A DNA stretch of 64,000 bases from Pseudorhodoferax aquiterrae (GCF_014652235.1 NZ_BMYK01000017.1:62001-126000), one strand, 5' to 3'; positions 35,458-47,964 are shown, counted from the stretch's first letter. Translations and numbers: made by a program. Notes: generated by a model from the sequence alone, not told the origin.

Positions 35458-36716
35458 GGAGCAACTGCAGGCCTGGTGCTGGCAGGCGCTGCGCTTCACG
35501 CCGCGCGTGGCCGTGGAGCAGGGCTGCGTGCTGCTGGAGGTCTCCAGCACGCTGCGGCTGTGGGGCGGCCTGCGCGCGCTGCTGCAGCAACTGCTGCAGC
35601 CGGGTGCCCTGCAACCCTGCCGGGCCTGGGCGCGCGGCCGCACGGCGCCGGTCGCGCTGGCACTGCTGCTGCTGAAATGCCAGCACCGTGCGCCGCCGCA
35701 GCAGGTGCCGGACGGCCTGCCGCTGGACACGCTTGTGGCGGCCGCGCCAGCGCTTGCCGTGCTCGAGCGCACCGGCTGCCGCAGCTTCGGCGCACTGCGC
35801 GCGCTGCCGCGGGCGGGCGTGGCGCGCCGCTTCGGCGCCGCCTTGCTGGAGGCGCTGGACCAGGCCTACGGCGAGCGCCCGGCCGCGTACGACTGGTGCC
35901 GGCTGCCGCCCGTGTTCGACCAGAACCTGGAACTGCCCGCCATCGCCACCGCCGCGCCCGAACTGCTGTGGACCGGCCAGCGCCTGCTGGACGCGCTGCA
36001 CACCTGGCTGCGCGCCGGCCAGCGCGGCGTGCTGGCGCTGGAGCTGGAATGGACGCACGACCTGCGCCGCATCGACGGCCGCCAACTGCCGCGCCAGGCC
36101 AGGCTGCCCATCCGCACGGCCCGGCCCACGCAGGACATGGCGCACCTGCGCCGGCTGCTGCACGAGCATCTGCAGCAGCAGAGCCTGGCCGCGCCGGCCA
36201 ACCACCTGCGCCTGCGCACGCTGGAGGTGGCGCCGCTGCCCGGCGCCAGCGCCAGCCTGCTGCCCGAGGAGCAGCACACCGGCGAGCCGCTGCACGCGCT
36301 CGTCGAGCGCCTGGCCGCGCGCCTGGGGGCGGACCGCGTGCTGGTGCCGCGGCTCGTGGCCGACCACCGGCCCGAGCGCATGCAGCGCTGGGTGCCCGCG
36401 CAGGATCCTGTCAACCAGGCGCAGCCCCCCGCCGAGGAGCTCGCGCCCGATGCCGCGCTGTACCCGGCCTGGCTGCTGCGCGAGCCGCTGGCGCTGGACA
36501 TGGACGCCCAGGGCCAGCCGCTGTTCCACGGCCCGCTGCAACTGCTGGCCAGGCCGCGCCGCGTGGAGGGGGCGGGCTGGTGGGACCTGGAAGCGGACAA
36601 GCCCGCGGTGCGCGACTACCGCCTGGCCCGCAGCGCGCAGCTCGGCCTGCTGTGGCTGTACTGCGAGCGGCCGCACAGCGGCCAGGCCGAACCGCGCTGG
36701 TTCCTGCAGGGCGCCT

Positions 36717-36724
<8 letters not shown>
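35429..36724 (+). CDS. imuB: Inactive Y-family polymerase-like protein ImuB
   Basis: 431 residues. The Y-family polymerase order is kept (palm-like GCVLLEVSSTLRLWGGLRAL, helix-hairpin-helix-like RTGCRSFGALRALPRAGVA, little-finger region after 240), but the catalytic acidic residues of active DinB-type enzymes are absent at the expected places, as in other ImuB proteins. Its role is to dock DnaE2 and ImuA at the beta clamp. The ATG at 35429 lies within the 3' end of imuA, and the stop overlaps the dnaE2 start (ATGCCTGA), so all three are coupled. Confidence 0.88.
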
Positions 36725-40025
<3,301 letters not shown>

Positions 40026-40100
40026 ACAACGGAAAGTGCCGCCCCATCTGCTCGGTTAGCATCCGAATCATCGGATGACACATTTGTTGCGCGCAGCCCC

Positions 40101-40976
40101 ATGCCACTTGCCGGATCGCAGAAACTGACCGAGGAGCTGGGCTACTGCGTCGCGCGCATCGAGTGCGACACGCCCACCGGCGTGCAGTGCGGCACCGGCT
40201 TCTTCTTCGCCTTCCTGCTGGAGAACGGCAAGCGCAGCCCCTGCCTGATCACCAGCCGCCACGTGGTCCAGGGCGCGCGCAGCGGACGCTTCTTCATCAC
40301 GCGCAAGGACGCGGACGGCCGGCTGCAGCCGCACCAGCCGCTGGAATGCCGCATCCCCGACTTCGAGGACAAGTGCCATCCGCATCCCGACCCGTCGGTC
40401 GATCTGGTGCTGATCTTCGCCGGGGCCAGCCTGCAGGCCATCAAGGCCGCGGGCGACGACTACCACATCACCTACCTGTCGCGCTCGGCCATCCTGCCGC
40501 GCGAGCAGCGTGCCGAACTGGCGCACCTGGAGTCCGTGGCCGTGCTGGGCTATCCGCTCGGCCTGTGGGATCCGCAGCAGCTGCAGCCCGTGGCGCGCAT
40601 GGGCATCACCGCCACCCACGCCAACCTGCCGTACGGCGGCGCGCCCGTGTTCCTGGTCGATGCACCCTGCCATCCCGGGCTGGGTGGCGCGCCGGTGTTC
40701 CTGTGCATGCCGGCGCAAGCCGGCGAAGTGGGGGCCGCTGGGCAGCGCTCGCCCGGCGTGGCCTTGCTGGGCGTGCTGTACGCCCAGCGCCATGCCCACC
40801 TGCAGGGCGAGACCGGGGTCGAGCCCCTGGTCGGACGCATGCGCGCGGGCCGGCCGGTGCCGCCGCCTGCGCTGCCCGGGCCGGCGCCGCTGGGCGTGGT
40901 GCTGGGCACCGACAAGATCCTGGACTTCGAGCCCCTGGTGCGCGCGATGATCCACGGCTTCGTCAGTAAGTTCTGA
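40101..40976 (+). CDS. Trypsin-fold protein with catalytic serine replaced (probable pseudo-protease)
   Basis: 291 residues with no signal peptide. The trypsin-like fold is indicated by His54 (CLITSRHVV), Asp101 (PSVDLVLIF), the strand SVAVLGYPLGLWDP and the end-of-site segment DAPCHPGLGGAPVF. In active members the last reads PGxSGGPVF; here position 195 is Gly and 197 is Ala, so the nucleophile is missing (codons CTG GGT GGC GCG). Ser is also not offered by a neighbouring residue. The rest of the fold seems intact, so it may bind peptides or act as a scaffold. It lies between dnaE2 and a Fur-boxed sigma-factor gene, without an obvious link to either. Confidence 0.7.
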   Translation: MPLAGSQKLTEELGYCVARIECDTPTGVQCGTGFFFAFLLENGKRSPCLITSRHVVQGARSGRFFITRKDADGRLQPHQPLECRIPDFEDKCHPHPDPSVDLVLIFAGASLQAIKAAGDDYHITYLSRSAILPREQRAELAHLESVAVLGYPLGLWDPQQLQPVARMGITATHANLPYGGAPVFLVDAPCHPGLGGAPVFLCMPAQAGEVGAAGQRSPGVALLGVLYAQRHAHLQGETGVEPLVGRMRAGRPVPPPALPGPAPLGVVLGTDKILDFEPLVRAMIHGFVSKF

Positions 40977-41012
40977 GCAGACCGCCCGCGGGGCGGGGCC
41001 TACAATGAGAGG

Positions 41013-41031
41013 AATAAGAATTCTTCTCATC
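41013..41031. promoter_or_regulatory. Fur box at the ECF sigma-factor promoter
   Basis: AATAAGAATTCTTCTCATC matches the palindromic Fur site AATGAGAAT-N-ATTCTCATT at 8 of 9 left and 7 of 9 right positions and sits in a wider imperfect palindrome (41005-41030). A -10-like TACAAT (41001-41006) ends seven bases upstream, so Fur would cover the transcription start and block the sigma-factor gene when iron is plentiful. The GTG start is three bases after the box. Confidence 0.7.
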
Positions 41032-41033
41032 CA

Positions 41034-41534
41034 GTGAACCCGCAGCAGCCCCTGATCCAGTTCTACCAGCAGCACCACGGCTGGCTGCGCGCCTGGCTGC
41101 AGCGCCGGCTGGGCCATGCGGGCGACGCGGCCGACTTCGCGCACGACACCTACCTGCGCGTGATCGAGTCGCGCCAGGTGCTGGAGGACATCCGCGAGCC
41201 GCGTGCCTTCCTGACCACCGTGGCGCGGCGCGTCATGGTCAGCCACCTGCGCCGGCGCGAGGTCGAGCGCGCCTACCTCGATGCGCTGGCCCACCGGCCC
41301 GAGTGCCTCGCGCCCTCGCCCGAGGAGCGTGCCATCGTGCTGGAGACGCTGCTGGAGATCGACCGCGTCCTGGACGGGCTGCCGGCCAAGGTGCGCCAGG
41401 CCTTCCTGTGGGCCCAGCTCGACGGCCTGTCCTATGCCCAGATCGCCGAGCGGCTGGGCGTCTCGCTGAGCTCGGTCAAGCAGTACATGGCGCGCGCGGT
41501 GCGCCAGTGCTATTTCCCGCAGGGCGCGCCATGA
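41034..41534 (+). CDS. FecI-like ECF sigma factor
   Basis: 166 residues from GTG 41034. Sigma region 2 (FYQQHHGWLRAWLQRRLGHA; GDAADFAHDTYLRVIES; EPRAFLTTVARRVMVSHLRR) and region 4 (AFLWAQLDGLSYAQIAERLG; VSLSSVKQYMARAVRQCYF) fit the iron-starvation group of ECF sigma factors. It is expected to be released by the downstream anti-sigma regulator when the receptor binds its siderophore, then transcribe the receptor gene. The stop overlaps the start of the FecR-like gene (ATGA). Because the Fur box lies at its promoter, the unit needs both iron lack and ligand. Confidence 0.9.
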   Translation: MNPQQPLIQFYQQHHGWLRAWLQRRLGHAGDAADFAHDTYLRVIESRQVLEDIREPRAFLTTVARRVMVSHLRRREVERAYLDALAHRPECLAPSPEERAIVLETLLEIDRVLDGLPAKVRQAFLWAQLDGLSYAQIAERLGVSLSSVKQYMARAVRQCYFPQGAP

Positions 41535-42493
41535 CGGCGCCGCCACTGCCGGCGGCCGTGGTCGATGCCGCCGTGGACTGGCTGGTGCACCTGTGGTCCG
41601 GCGAGGCCACCGAAACCAGCCGCGCGCAATGGCAGCGCTGGCGAGCGGCCGATCCGCTGCACGAGCAGGCCTGGCGCCATGTCGAAGCCACCGATGCGCG
41701 CTGGCGCACGGGTGCGCCGGGCCTGGCCGCCGCCATCGCCAGTCCGGCGCGGGCCGCGGGCCGGCGCCGCGCATTGGGCGGCATGGCGGCGCTGGCCGTG
41801 GCCGGCCTGGCGGTCTATGCCGGCCGCGAGCAGATGGCCATGCGCGGCTGGCTGGCCGGGCTGCGTACGGCCAAGGGCGAGCAGCGCCGGCTGCACCTGC
41901 CCGATGGCACCGAACTGCTGCTCAACACCGCCACCGCGCTCGACATCGACTTCGGTCCCACGCTGCGCCGGCTGCGCCTGCACAGCGGCGAGCTGCTGAT
42001 CGCCACGGCGCCCGACCCGCAAGTGCCCGCGCGCCCCTTCGTGGTCGACACGCCGGCCGGATGCGCGCAGGCGCTCGGCACGCGCTTAACGGTGCGCCAC
42101 GACACCGACGGCCCGGCCGGCGAGGCCACGCGCGTCGCGGTGTTCGAAGGCGCGGTGGAGTTGCGCGGCGCGGCCTCCGTGCTGCGCATCGATGCCGGCC
42201 AGGCCGCCCGGCTGCCGGCCGGCGGCACGCCCATGGCCCTGCCGCCACCCCAGGCGCCGGCTTGGGCCGACGGCGTGCTGGTGGCTTCCGACATGCGGCT
42301 GGACGCTTTCATCGACGAGTTGCGCCGCTACCGCCCGGGCCTGGTCCAGCTGGCGCCCGAGGTGGCGGGCCTGCGCCTGTCGGGCGTGTTTCCGCTGGCC
42401 GACACCGACCGCATCCTGCAGGCCCTGGTGCAGGTGCTGCCGGTGCAGGTGCATGTGCCGGTGCCTTACTGGGTGCGCATCGGCCCGGCCTAG
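41531..42493 (+). CDS. FecR-like anti-sigma regulator
   Basis: 320 residues. The cytoplasmic N-terminal DUF4880-type segment (VVDAAVDWLVHLWSGEATET; WRAADPLHEQAWRHVEATDA) binds the sigma factor. A membrane span (RALGGMAALAVAGLAVYAG, about 82-100) and the periplasmic FecR domain follow (RRLHLPDGTELLLNTATALD; GELLIATAPDPQVPARPFVV). The C-terminal STN-like part (LDAFIDELRRYRPGLVQLAP) contacts the receptor. It starts at ATG 41531, overlapping the sigma-factor stop by three bases. The receptor follows 70 bp downstream. Confidence 0.9.
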   Translation: MTAPPLPAAVVDAAVDWLVHLWSGEATETSRAQWQRWRAADPLHEQAWRHVEATDARWRTGAPGLAAAIASPARAAGRRRALGGMAALAVAGLAVYAGREQMAMRGWLAGLRTAKGEQRRLHLPDGTELLLNTATALDIDFGPTLRRLRLHSGELLIATAPDPQVPARPFVVDTPAGCAQALGTRLTVRHDTDGPAGEATRVAVFEGAVELRGAASVLRIDAGQAARLPAGGTPMALPPPQAPAWADGVLVASDMRLDAFIDELRRYRPGLVQLAPEVAGLRLSGVFPLADTDRILQALVQVLPVQVHVPVPYWVRIGPA

Positions 42494-42563
42494 GGTCTGT
42501 ACCTTTTCGCGTCTCACGCGACAAGGAGGGGAGAACCCCTTTTCTTCCTCCGTCCCGAGCACC

Positions 42564-45008
42564 ATGCACGCATTTCCCGCCACCACGCTTTCCGCCGCAC
42601 TCGCGGCCGCATTCGCCATCACCGGGCCGCTGGCAGCGCCCGCAGCCCGGGCCCAGGCTCCCGCAGTCCGGCCCGTGGCGTACAGCATCCCTGCCGGCCC
42701 GCTCGATGCGGCGCTGGCGACCTTCGCGCGCAGCGCGGGCGTGCTGCTGGCCTACCAGCCCGAACTCGTGCGCGGCCTGGACAGCCCCGGCCTGCAGGGC
42801 AGCCTGCCGCCCGCGCAGGCGCTGGCCGCCTTGCTGGCCGGCACCGGCCTGCAGGCCGCGGTGGCCGACAACGGCACCTGGACGCTGCGCCGCGCCGCCG
42901 GGCCGGCGGCCGCCGTGCGCCCGCCCGCGTCCAACGGTGCCGCTGGCACCGCGCTGCCCGAAGTGCGCGTGACCGCGCAGGCCGAGCGCGACGGCCGCAC
43001 CGAGGGCACGGAGAGCTACACCGCCACCGGCCCCAGCGCCGCCGCCACCGGCCTGGCGCTCACGCTGCGCGAGACGCCGCAGTCGGTCACCGTCATGACG
43101 CGCCAGCGCATGGACGACTTCCATCTGGAGACCCTGGCCGACGCGATGGTGCAGACCCCCGGCGTGACCGTGAGCCGCCAGAGCGACATGACCACCTTCC
43201 ACGTGCGCGGTTCGACGGCCAACCTCAAGGTCGACGGCAACCGCCTGCTGTCCACGGGCTGGGGCTGGAACACCCACATCCTGTACACGCTGGACGACAT
43301 GGCCGAGATCGACCGCATCGAGGTGCTCAAGGGCTCCTCCGGCCTGGTCAGCGGCGACGGCAATTACGGCGGCACCATCAACCTGGTGCGCAAGCGCCCG
43401 ACGCGTGAGTTCCAGGCCAGCGTCAAGGCCGGCGTGGGCAGCTGGAGCAGCACCCGGGCCGACGCTGACATCAGCGGCCCGCTCAACGCCGCCGGCACGC
43501 TGCGCGGCCGCCTGGTGGCCGCGCACAAGGACGCGGATTCGTTCCGCGACCGGCAGCACAACCGCAACAGCACGCTGTACGGCACGCTGGAGGCCGAGCT
43601 CACGCCCGACACCCAGCTCAGCGGTGGCCTGACCTACAAGCAACGCACGCTGCGCGGCAGCTCGGGTACCACGCCGATCCAGGCCTACTCGGGCGCCGGC
43701 GTGGCCGTGCCGCTGACTTCGCGCTCTTACAGCAACGGCGCTTCCTGGGGCGGCTACGACCAGGAATCGCTGGGCCTGTTCGCGCGGCTGGAGCACCGCT
43801 TCGCCGGCGGCTGGACGGCCAAGTTGCAGCTGGCGCGCGACACGGTGGACACACCCGAGCTGCTGATCGGCTACCTGCAGTACGCGCTGCCCGGCCAGGT
43901 CCAGTACGGCCGCTATGCCGACATCGACGACCGCAACGACAGCATCAGCCTGGACGTGCAGGGCCCGTTCCAGCTGTTCGGCCGCACGCACGATCTGCTC
44001 GTGGGCATGGGCAGCGCGCGCGCGCGCACCACGCTGCTGCGCGGCAATGCCGCGGGCGCCTCGCTGGCGGCGGCCGGCATCGTCTATGCCGAGGGCGGCG
44101 GCATCACCGAGCCCGACTGGCGCGGCGTGGCCTATTCCAACGACCTGTTCAGCCGCAAGAACCGCTACGTCTACGCCACGGGCCGCTTCAACCTGGCCGA
44201 CCCCGTGAAGCTGATCGTCGGCGCGCGCGTCAGCAACTACACGCAGCGCGACGTGACCGATGTCGCTTGGTACAACTACCAGATGCGCGAGCGCGGCGTG
44301 GTCACGCCCTATGCCGGACTGGTCGTCGACGTGGCCCCGAACGTGTCGGTCTACGGCAGCTACGCCAGCATCTACAAGCCGCAGAGCGCGAAGGACGCGG
44401 CCGAACGCACGCTGCCGCCCGAAGAGGGCAAGACCTACGAGCTCGGCGCCAAGGGCGAGCTCTTCGACAGGCGCCTGAACGCCAGCATCTCCCACTTCTG
44501 GATGCGCACCGACAACACGGCCGAAGAAGTGGGCCTGAACGACAACGGCGACAGCATCTACCGGGCCGTCCAGGGCGCGATGCGGCACGGCTACGAGCTC
44601 GAGCTCTCGGGCGAACTCGCACGCGGCTGGCAGGCCCAGGGCAGCTGGGTCATGAACAGCAGCAACCTGGACAGCGCCTCCACCACGCCCAGGCACCAGT
44701 TCAAGCTCGGCAGCAGCTACCGCTTCGCCGGTGGCGCGCTGCAAGGCCTCACGCTGGGCGGCGGCATGCGCTGGCAGAGCGCCATCGCCACCAGCCGCGG
44801 CACGGCCACGCTGCGCCAGGACGCCTACTGGCTGTTCGACCTCATGGCCCGCTACCAGCTCGACCGCCACCTGAGCTTCACGCTCAACGTGGACAACGCC
44901 TTCGACAAGAAGTACTTCGCGGGCGTCACCAACTTCACGAGCCAGGGGCTGTTCTACACCTGGGGCATGCCGCGCAGCGTGAACCTGAGCGCGCGCTACG
45001 ACTTCTGA
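42564..45008 (+). CDS. TonB-dependent siderophore receptor with STN signalling domain (FpvA-like)
   Basis: 814 residues. After the signal peptide (ending PAARA) comes an STN domain (VAYSIPAGPLDAALATFARS; LPPAQALAALLAGTGLQAAV), which talks to the FecR-like regulator. The plug has TLRETPQSVTVMTRQRMDDF, VTVSRQSDMTTFHVRGSTAN and EVLKGSSGLVSGDGNYGGTI. The barrel ends MPRSVNLSARYDF, with a terminal Phe. This architecture is that of FpvA/FoxA/PupB-type transducing receptors, often for hydroxamate or mixed siderophores. The Shine-Dalgarno sequence is weak. The 70-bp gap after fecR contains GGTCTGTACCTTTTC, a possible ECF-type promoter that I cannot confirm. Confidence 0.9.
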   Translation: MHAFPATTLSAALAAAFAITGPLAAPAARAQAPAVRPVAYSIPAGPLDAALATFARSAGVLLAYQPELVRGLDSPGLQGSLPPAQALAALLAGTGLQAAVADNGTWTLRRAAGPAAAVRPPASNGAAGTALPEVRVTAQAERDGRTEGTESYTATGPSAAATGLALTLRETPQSVTVMTRQRMDDFHLETLADAMVQTPGVTVSRQSDMTTFHVRGSTANLKVDGNRLLSTGWGWNTHILYTLDDMAEIDRIEVLKGSSGLVSGDGNYGGTINLVRKRPTREFQASVKAGVGSWSSTRADADISGPLNAAGTLRGRLVAAHKDADSFRDRQHNRNSTLYGTLEAELTPDTQLSGGLTYKQRTLRGSSGTTPIQAYSGAGVAVPLTSRSYSNGASWGGYDQESLGLFARLEHRFAGGWTAKLQLARDTVDTPELLIGYLQYALPGQVQYGRYADIDDRNDSISLDVQGPFQLFGRTHDLLVGMGSARARTTLLRGNAAGASLAAAGIVYAEGGGITEPDWRGVAYSNDLFSRKNRYVYATGRFNLADPVKLIVGARVSNYTQRDVTDVAWYNYQMRERGVVTPYAGLVVDVAPNVSVYGSYASIYKPQSAKDAAERTLPPEEGKTYELGAKGELFDRRLNASISHFWMRTDNTAEEVGLNDNGDSIYRAVQGAMRHGYELELSGELARGWQAQGSWVMNSSNLDSASTTPRHQFKLGSSYRFAGGALQGLTLGGGMRWQSAIATSRGTATLRQDAYWLFDLMARYQLDRHLSFTLNVDNAFDKKYFAGVTNFTSQGLFYTWGMPRSVNLSARYDF

Positions 45009-45068
45009 GCGGGGCCGAAGGCCCGCCGCCCGCATGGGCATGCGCGCGGCGGGCGGCGCGGCGCTGCC

Positions 45069-45074
45069 TATGAT
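45069..45074 (+). promoter_or_regulatory. -10-like TATGAT directly before ndh
   Basis: TATGAT matches the sigma-70 -10 consensus at five of six positions and lies seven bases before the ATG at 45082, so transcription would start at or next to that ATG. No good -35 is present about 17 bp upstream, and no ribosome-binding sequence is seen. This supports a leaderless transcript but is weak evidence on its own. Confidence 0.3.
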
Positions 45075-45081
45075 GCCGCGC

Positions 45082-46422
45082 ATGCAAGCACCTTCCCCTG
45101 CCGGCGCGCGGGTGCGCGTCGTCATCGTCGGCTGCGGCTTCGGCGGCCTGGAAGCCGCGCGTGCGCTGGCCGGCGCGCCCGTCGACGTGACCGTGGTCGA
45201 GAAGACCAACCACCACCTGTTCCAGCCGCTGCTCTACCAGGTGGCCACGGCCGGCCTGGCCGCGCCCTCGATCGCGGCGCCGGCGCGGCTGCTGTTCCGG
45301 CGCCAGCCCAACGTGACCACGCTGCTCGGCGAGGTCACCGGCATCGACGCCGCGGCGCGCAGCGTGCAGCTGGCCGACGGCGAGCGCCTGGCCTACGACC
45401 ACCTGATCGTGGCCGCCGGTGCCACGCACAGCTATTTCGGCCACGACGACTGGGCCGTGCACGCGCCCGGGCTCAAGACCCTGGCCGATGCGTTCGAGAT
45501 CCGCCGCCGCGTGCTCCTGGCCTTCGAGGCGGCCGAGCGCGAGCACGATCCGGCCCGGCGCCGCGCGCTGCTGACCTTCGTCGTGATCGGCGCCGGCCCC
45601 ACGGGCGTGGAGATGGCCGGCACGCTCGCGGAGATCGCGCGCCACACGCTGACCGGTGAGTTCCGCCGCATCACGCCGGCCGATGCCGAGGTGCTGCTCG
45701 TGGAGGGCGGCGCCCGCGTGCTGCAGGCCATGCCGCCCGCGCTCAGCGAGCGCGCGCGCGAGCAGCTGCAGGCGCTCGGCGTGCGCGTGCGGCTGGCGGC
45801 GCTGGTCACGCGCATCGATGCCGAGGGGCTGGACATCACGCTCGACGCCAACACGCCGCAGGCCCGCACCGAGCGCATCGCGAGCCGCTGCATCACCTGG
45901 GCCGCGGGTGTCGCAGCCTCGCCGCTGGGCCGGCTGGTTGCGGGGGCTACGGGCGCGACGCTGGACCGCGCGGGCCGCGTGCAGGTGCAGCCCGACCTGA
46001 GCCTGCCGGGTCACCCCGAGATCAGCGTGGTCGGCGACCTCGCGGCCGCCATGAGCCATGTACCGGGCCAGCCGCCCAAGCCGGTGCCCGGCGTCTCACC
46101 GGGTGCCAAGCAGATGGGGCGCTGCGCGGCGGCCAACGTGCTGGCGCGCATCGCGGGCCAAGCCACCCAGCCGTTCCGCTACCGCGACTGGGGCAACCTC
46201 GCGACCATCGGCCGCCACTCGGCCGTGGCCGACGTGCCCACGCCGTTCGGCCCGCTGCGCTTCTCGGGCTACTTCGCCTGGCTGTTCTGGCTGTTCGTGC
46301 ACATCTTCTTCCTGATCGGCTTTCGCAACCGGCTCATCGTGCTGATGGACTGGGCCAGTGCCTACTGGACCTTCCGCCGCCATGCACGCGTGGTGCACGA
46401 CGTGCAGGCGCCACCGAAGTAG
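45082..46422 (+). CDS. ndh: Type II NADH dehydrogenase (NDH-2)
   Basis: 446 residues. FAD-binding VRVVIVGCGFGGLEAARAL (about 10-28), FQPLLYQVATAGLAAPSIAA, NAD-binding FVVIGAGPTGVEMAGTLAEI and the second FAD contact EISVVGDLAAAM followed by VPGVSPGAKQMGRCAAANV are all typical. A C-terminal membrane-association helix (FAWLFWLFVHIFFLIGF) completes the NDH-2 pattern. It transfers electrons from NADH to quinone without proton pumping. Several ATGs are possible (45034, 45070, 45082). I prefer 45082 because TATGAT lies seven bases upstream as a -10-like hexamer, which would give a leaderless or near-leaderless message. It ends one base before the convergent hydrolase gene. Confidence 0.88.
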   Translation: MQAPSPAGARVRVVIVGCGFGGLEAARALAGAPVDVTVVEKTNHHLFQPLLYQVATAGLAAPSIAAPARLLFRRQPNVTTLLGEVTGIDAAARSVQLADGERLAYDHLIVAAGATHSYFGHDDWAVHAPGLKTLADAFEIRRRVLLAFEAAEREHDPARRRALLTFVVIGAGPTGVEMAGTLAEIARHTLTGEFRRITPADAEVLLVEGGARVLQAMPPALSERAREQLQALGVRVRLAALVTRIDAEGLDITLDANTPQARTERIASRCITWAAGVAASPLGRLVAGATGATLDRAGRVQVQPDLSLPGHPEISVVGDLAAAMSHVPGQPPKPVPGVSPGAKQMGRCAAANVLARIAGQATQPFRYRDWGNLATIGRHSAVADVPTPFGPLRFSGYFAWLFWLFVHIFFLIGFRNRLIVLMDWASAYWTFRRHARVVHDVQAPPK

Positions 46423-46423
46423 C

Positions 46424-47209
46424 TCAGCCGACGCCGGCCAGCAGCCGCGCCACGGCCGCCAGCACCGGCTGCGGTTGCTCGCGGTGCGGCACATGGCCGC
46501 AGCCGGGCAGCAGCAGCGTCTCGGCCGGGCCGGACACGCCGGCGGCGATGCGGCGCGGGTGCACGGGCGAGCCGTATTCGTCGTCCTCGCCATGGATGGC
46601 CAGCACCGGGCAGCGCACGGCCGGCAGCACGCCGTGGATGGACCAGTCCGCGAAGGCAGGCGACAGCCAGGTGTCGGTCCAGGCGGCGAGCACCCAGCGC
46701 GCCTTGTCGCCGTGGTAGCGGGCCAGTCGGTCCAGCTGCCCGGGTTCGGCGAACTGCGCCCTGGCCACACGGATGCCCTCGAGCGTGCGGTCCTCGGCAA
46801 AGGTCTGGGCCGACTCGGTGACCAGCGCCGTGCAGCGTTCGCCGAACGCGGCCGCCGTTTCCACGGCCATGGCCCCGCCCACGCTGTGGCCGAAGGCCAC
46901 GAAGCGCGCCATGCCCAGCTGTTCGGCCAGGGACGGCACGTTGGCCTGCGCCTCGTGGCGCACGAAGGCCGGCGTCAGCGTCTCGCCGCAGGCGTCGGAC
47001 CGGCCGAAGCCGAGCCGGTCGTAGGCCACCACACGCCGGCCCGTGGCCTGCGCCAACGCGGCCGGGAAGTCGCGCCACAGGTCCACGCTGCCCAGCGAGT
47101 CGTGGAACAGCAGCACGGGCGCGGCGTCGCCGGCGCCCTCGGGCGTCCAGCTGCGCGCGAACAGCCGGCCGGCCGGCGTGGCGATGGCATGGTCCTGCGC
47201 GCCGCTCAT
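46424..47209 (-). CDS. Alpha/beta hydrolase
   Basis: 261 residues. Oxyanion strand VLLFHDSLGSVDLWRDFPAA, YDRLGFGRSDA, nucleophile elbow FGHSVGGAMAVET (Ser in GHSVGG), acid residue in IHGEDDEYGSPVHP and catalytic His in PGCGHVPHREQP. This is the esterase/haloperoxidase-like branch, soluble and lacking a signal. Start ATG 47209 overlaps the stop of the SDR gene by four bases (ATGA), so oxidoreductase and hydrolase are made together. A reduction-hydrolysis pair could act on one carbonyl/ester substrate, but nothing identifies it. Confidence 0.85.
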   Translation of the reverse strand: MSGAQDHAIATPAGRLFARSWTPEGAGDAAPVLLFHDSLGSVDLWRDFPAALAQATGRRVVAYDRLGFGRSDACGETLTPAFVRHEAQANVPSLAEQLGMARFVAFGHSVGGAMAVETAAAFGERCTALVTESAQTFAEDRTLEGIRVARAQFAEPGQLDRLARYHGDKARWVLAAWTDTWLSPAFADWSIHGVLPAVRCPVLAIHGEDDEYGSPVHPRRIAAGVSGPAETLLLPGCGHVPHREQPQPVLAAVARLLAGVG

Positions 47210-47964
47210 GCCGGATCGCGCACGTCCGCCACGGGGTTGGCGCCGAAGTCCGGCCGCGCCAGGTAGGCCAGCACGCGCGCGGCGGCTTCCTCGGGCGAGG
47301 TCAGCTGCCCGCCCGCGTGCAGCTTGGCGAAATTGCCCTGGTCCGGGAAGCGCGCCACGTCGGCGCCGCGCAGCTGGGCCTGCATGTCGGTGTCGATCAC
47401 GCCGGGGGCCAGCGCGCAGACCTTGGCGCCGTTGGGCTTGCCCGCCTCGTCCAGCGCCAGGCAGCGCGTGAAGTGGTCCATGCCGGCCTTGGCCGCGCAG
47501 TAGGCCGATTGCGAGGCCTGGGCGCGCCGGCCCAGGCCCGAGGAGATGTTGAGCACGCGGCGCTGGCCGCTCCAGCCGCCCGTGGCGCCCAGGAAGGCTG
47601 CGCTGAGTTGCATCGGGGCCTCCAGACCCACGCGCAGCGCGCGGGCCAGGTCGGCCGGGTCGGCCTCGCTGAGCGGCACCAGCGCGGGAATCACGCCCGC
47701 GTTGTTGATCAGCGTGGCGCTGGCCCAGCGCGCGCCGTGGTGGCCGCTGAGCCAGTGGTCCAGGCGCGCGGCCACGGCCGCCCCGTCGGCCAGGTCGGCT
47801 TGCCATTGCGTGCAGTGGACGCCACCCCGCTGCGCGAGCTCGGCGTTGGCCTGGCGGGCGATGCACAGCAGGTGGTGGCCCGCCTGCAGCAGTTGCCGGG
47901 CCATGGCCAGGCCCATGCCGCGCGAGGCGCCGGTCAGGATGGTGAGGTGGGAGGAGGGGGTCAT
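47206..47964 (-). CDS. Short-chain dehydrogenase/reductase (SDR)
   Basis: 252 residues. Cofactor motif TGASRGMG (residues 11-18), NNAG (INNAGVIPALVPLSEAD), NISSG serine and catalytic YCAAK place it in the classical NAD(P)H-dependent SDR family; SAYCAAKAGMDHFTRCLALD is complete. The head of this protein resembles sepiapterin reductase-like SDRs. It is upstream of and overlapping an alpha/beta hydrolase gene and divergent from a Bug-type binding protein (130-bp gap). A degraded paralogue lies at 52555-52863. Confidence 0.88.
   Translation of the reverse strand: MTPSSHLTILTGASRGMGLAMARQLLQAGHHLLCIARQANAELAQRGGVHCTQWQADLADGAAVAARLDHWLSGHHGARWASATLINNAGVIPALVPLSEADPADLARALRVGLEAPMQLSAAFLGATGGWSGQRRVLNISSGLGRRAQASQSAYCAAKAGMDHFTRCLALDEAGKPNGAKVCALAPGVIDTDMQAQLRGADVARFPDQGNFAKLHAGGQLTSPEEAAARVLAYLARPDFGANPVADVRDPA

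Noticed and set aside
42494-42563. FecI-dependent promoter before the STN receptor
   Set aside because: A tract GGTCTGTACC is present, but without a genome-specific ECF consensus it cannot be distinguished from background.
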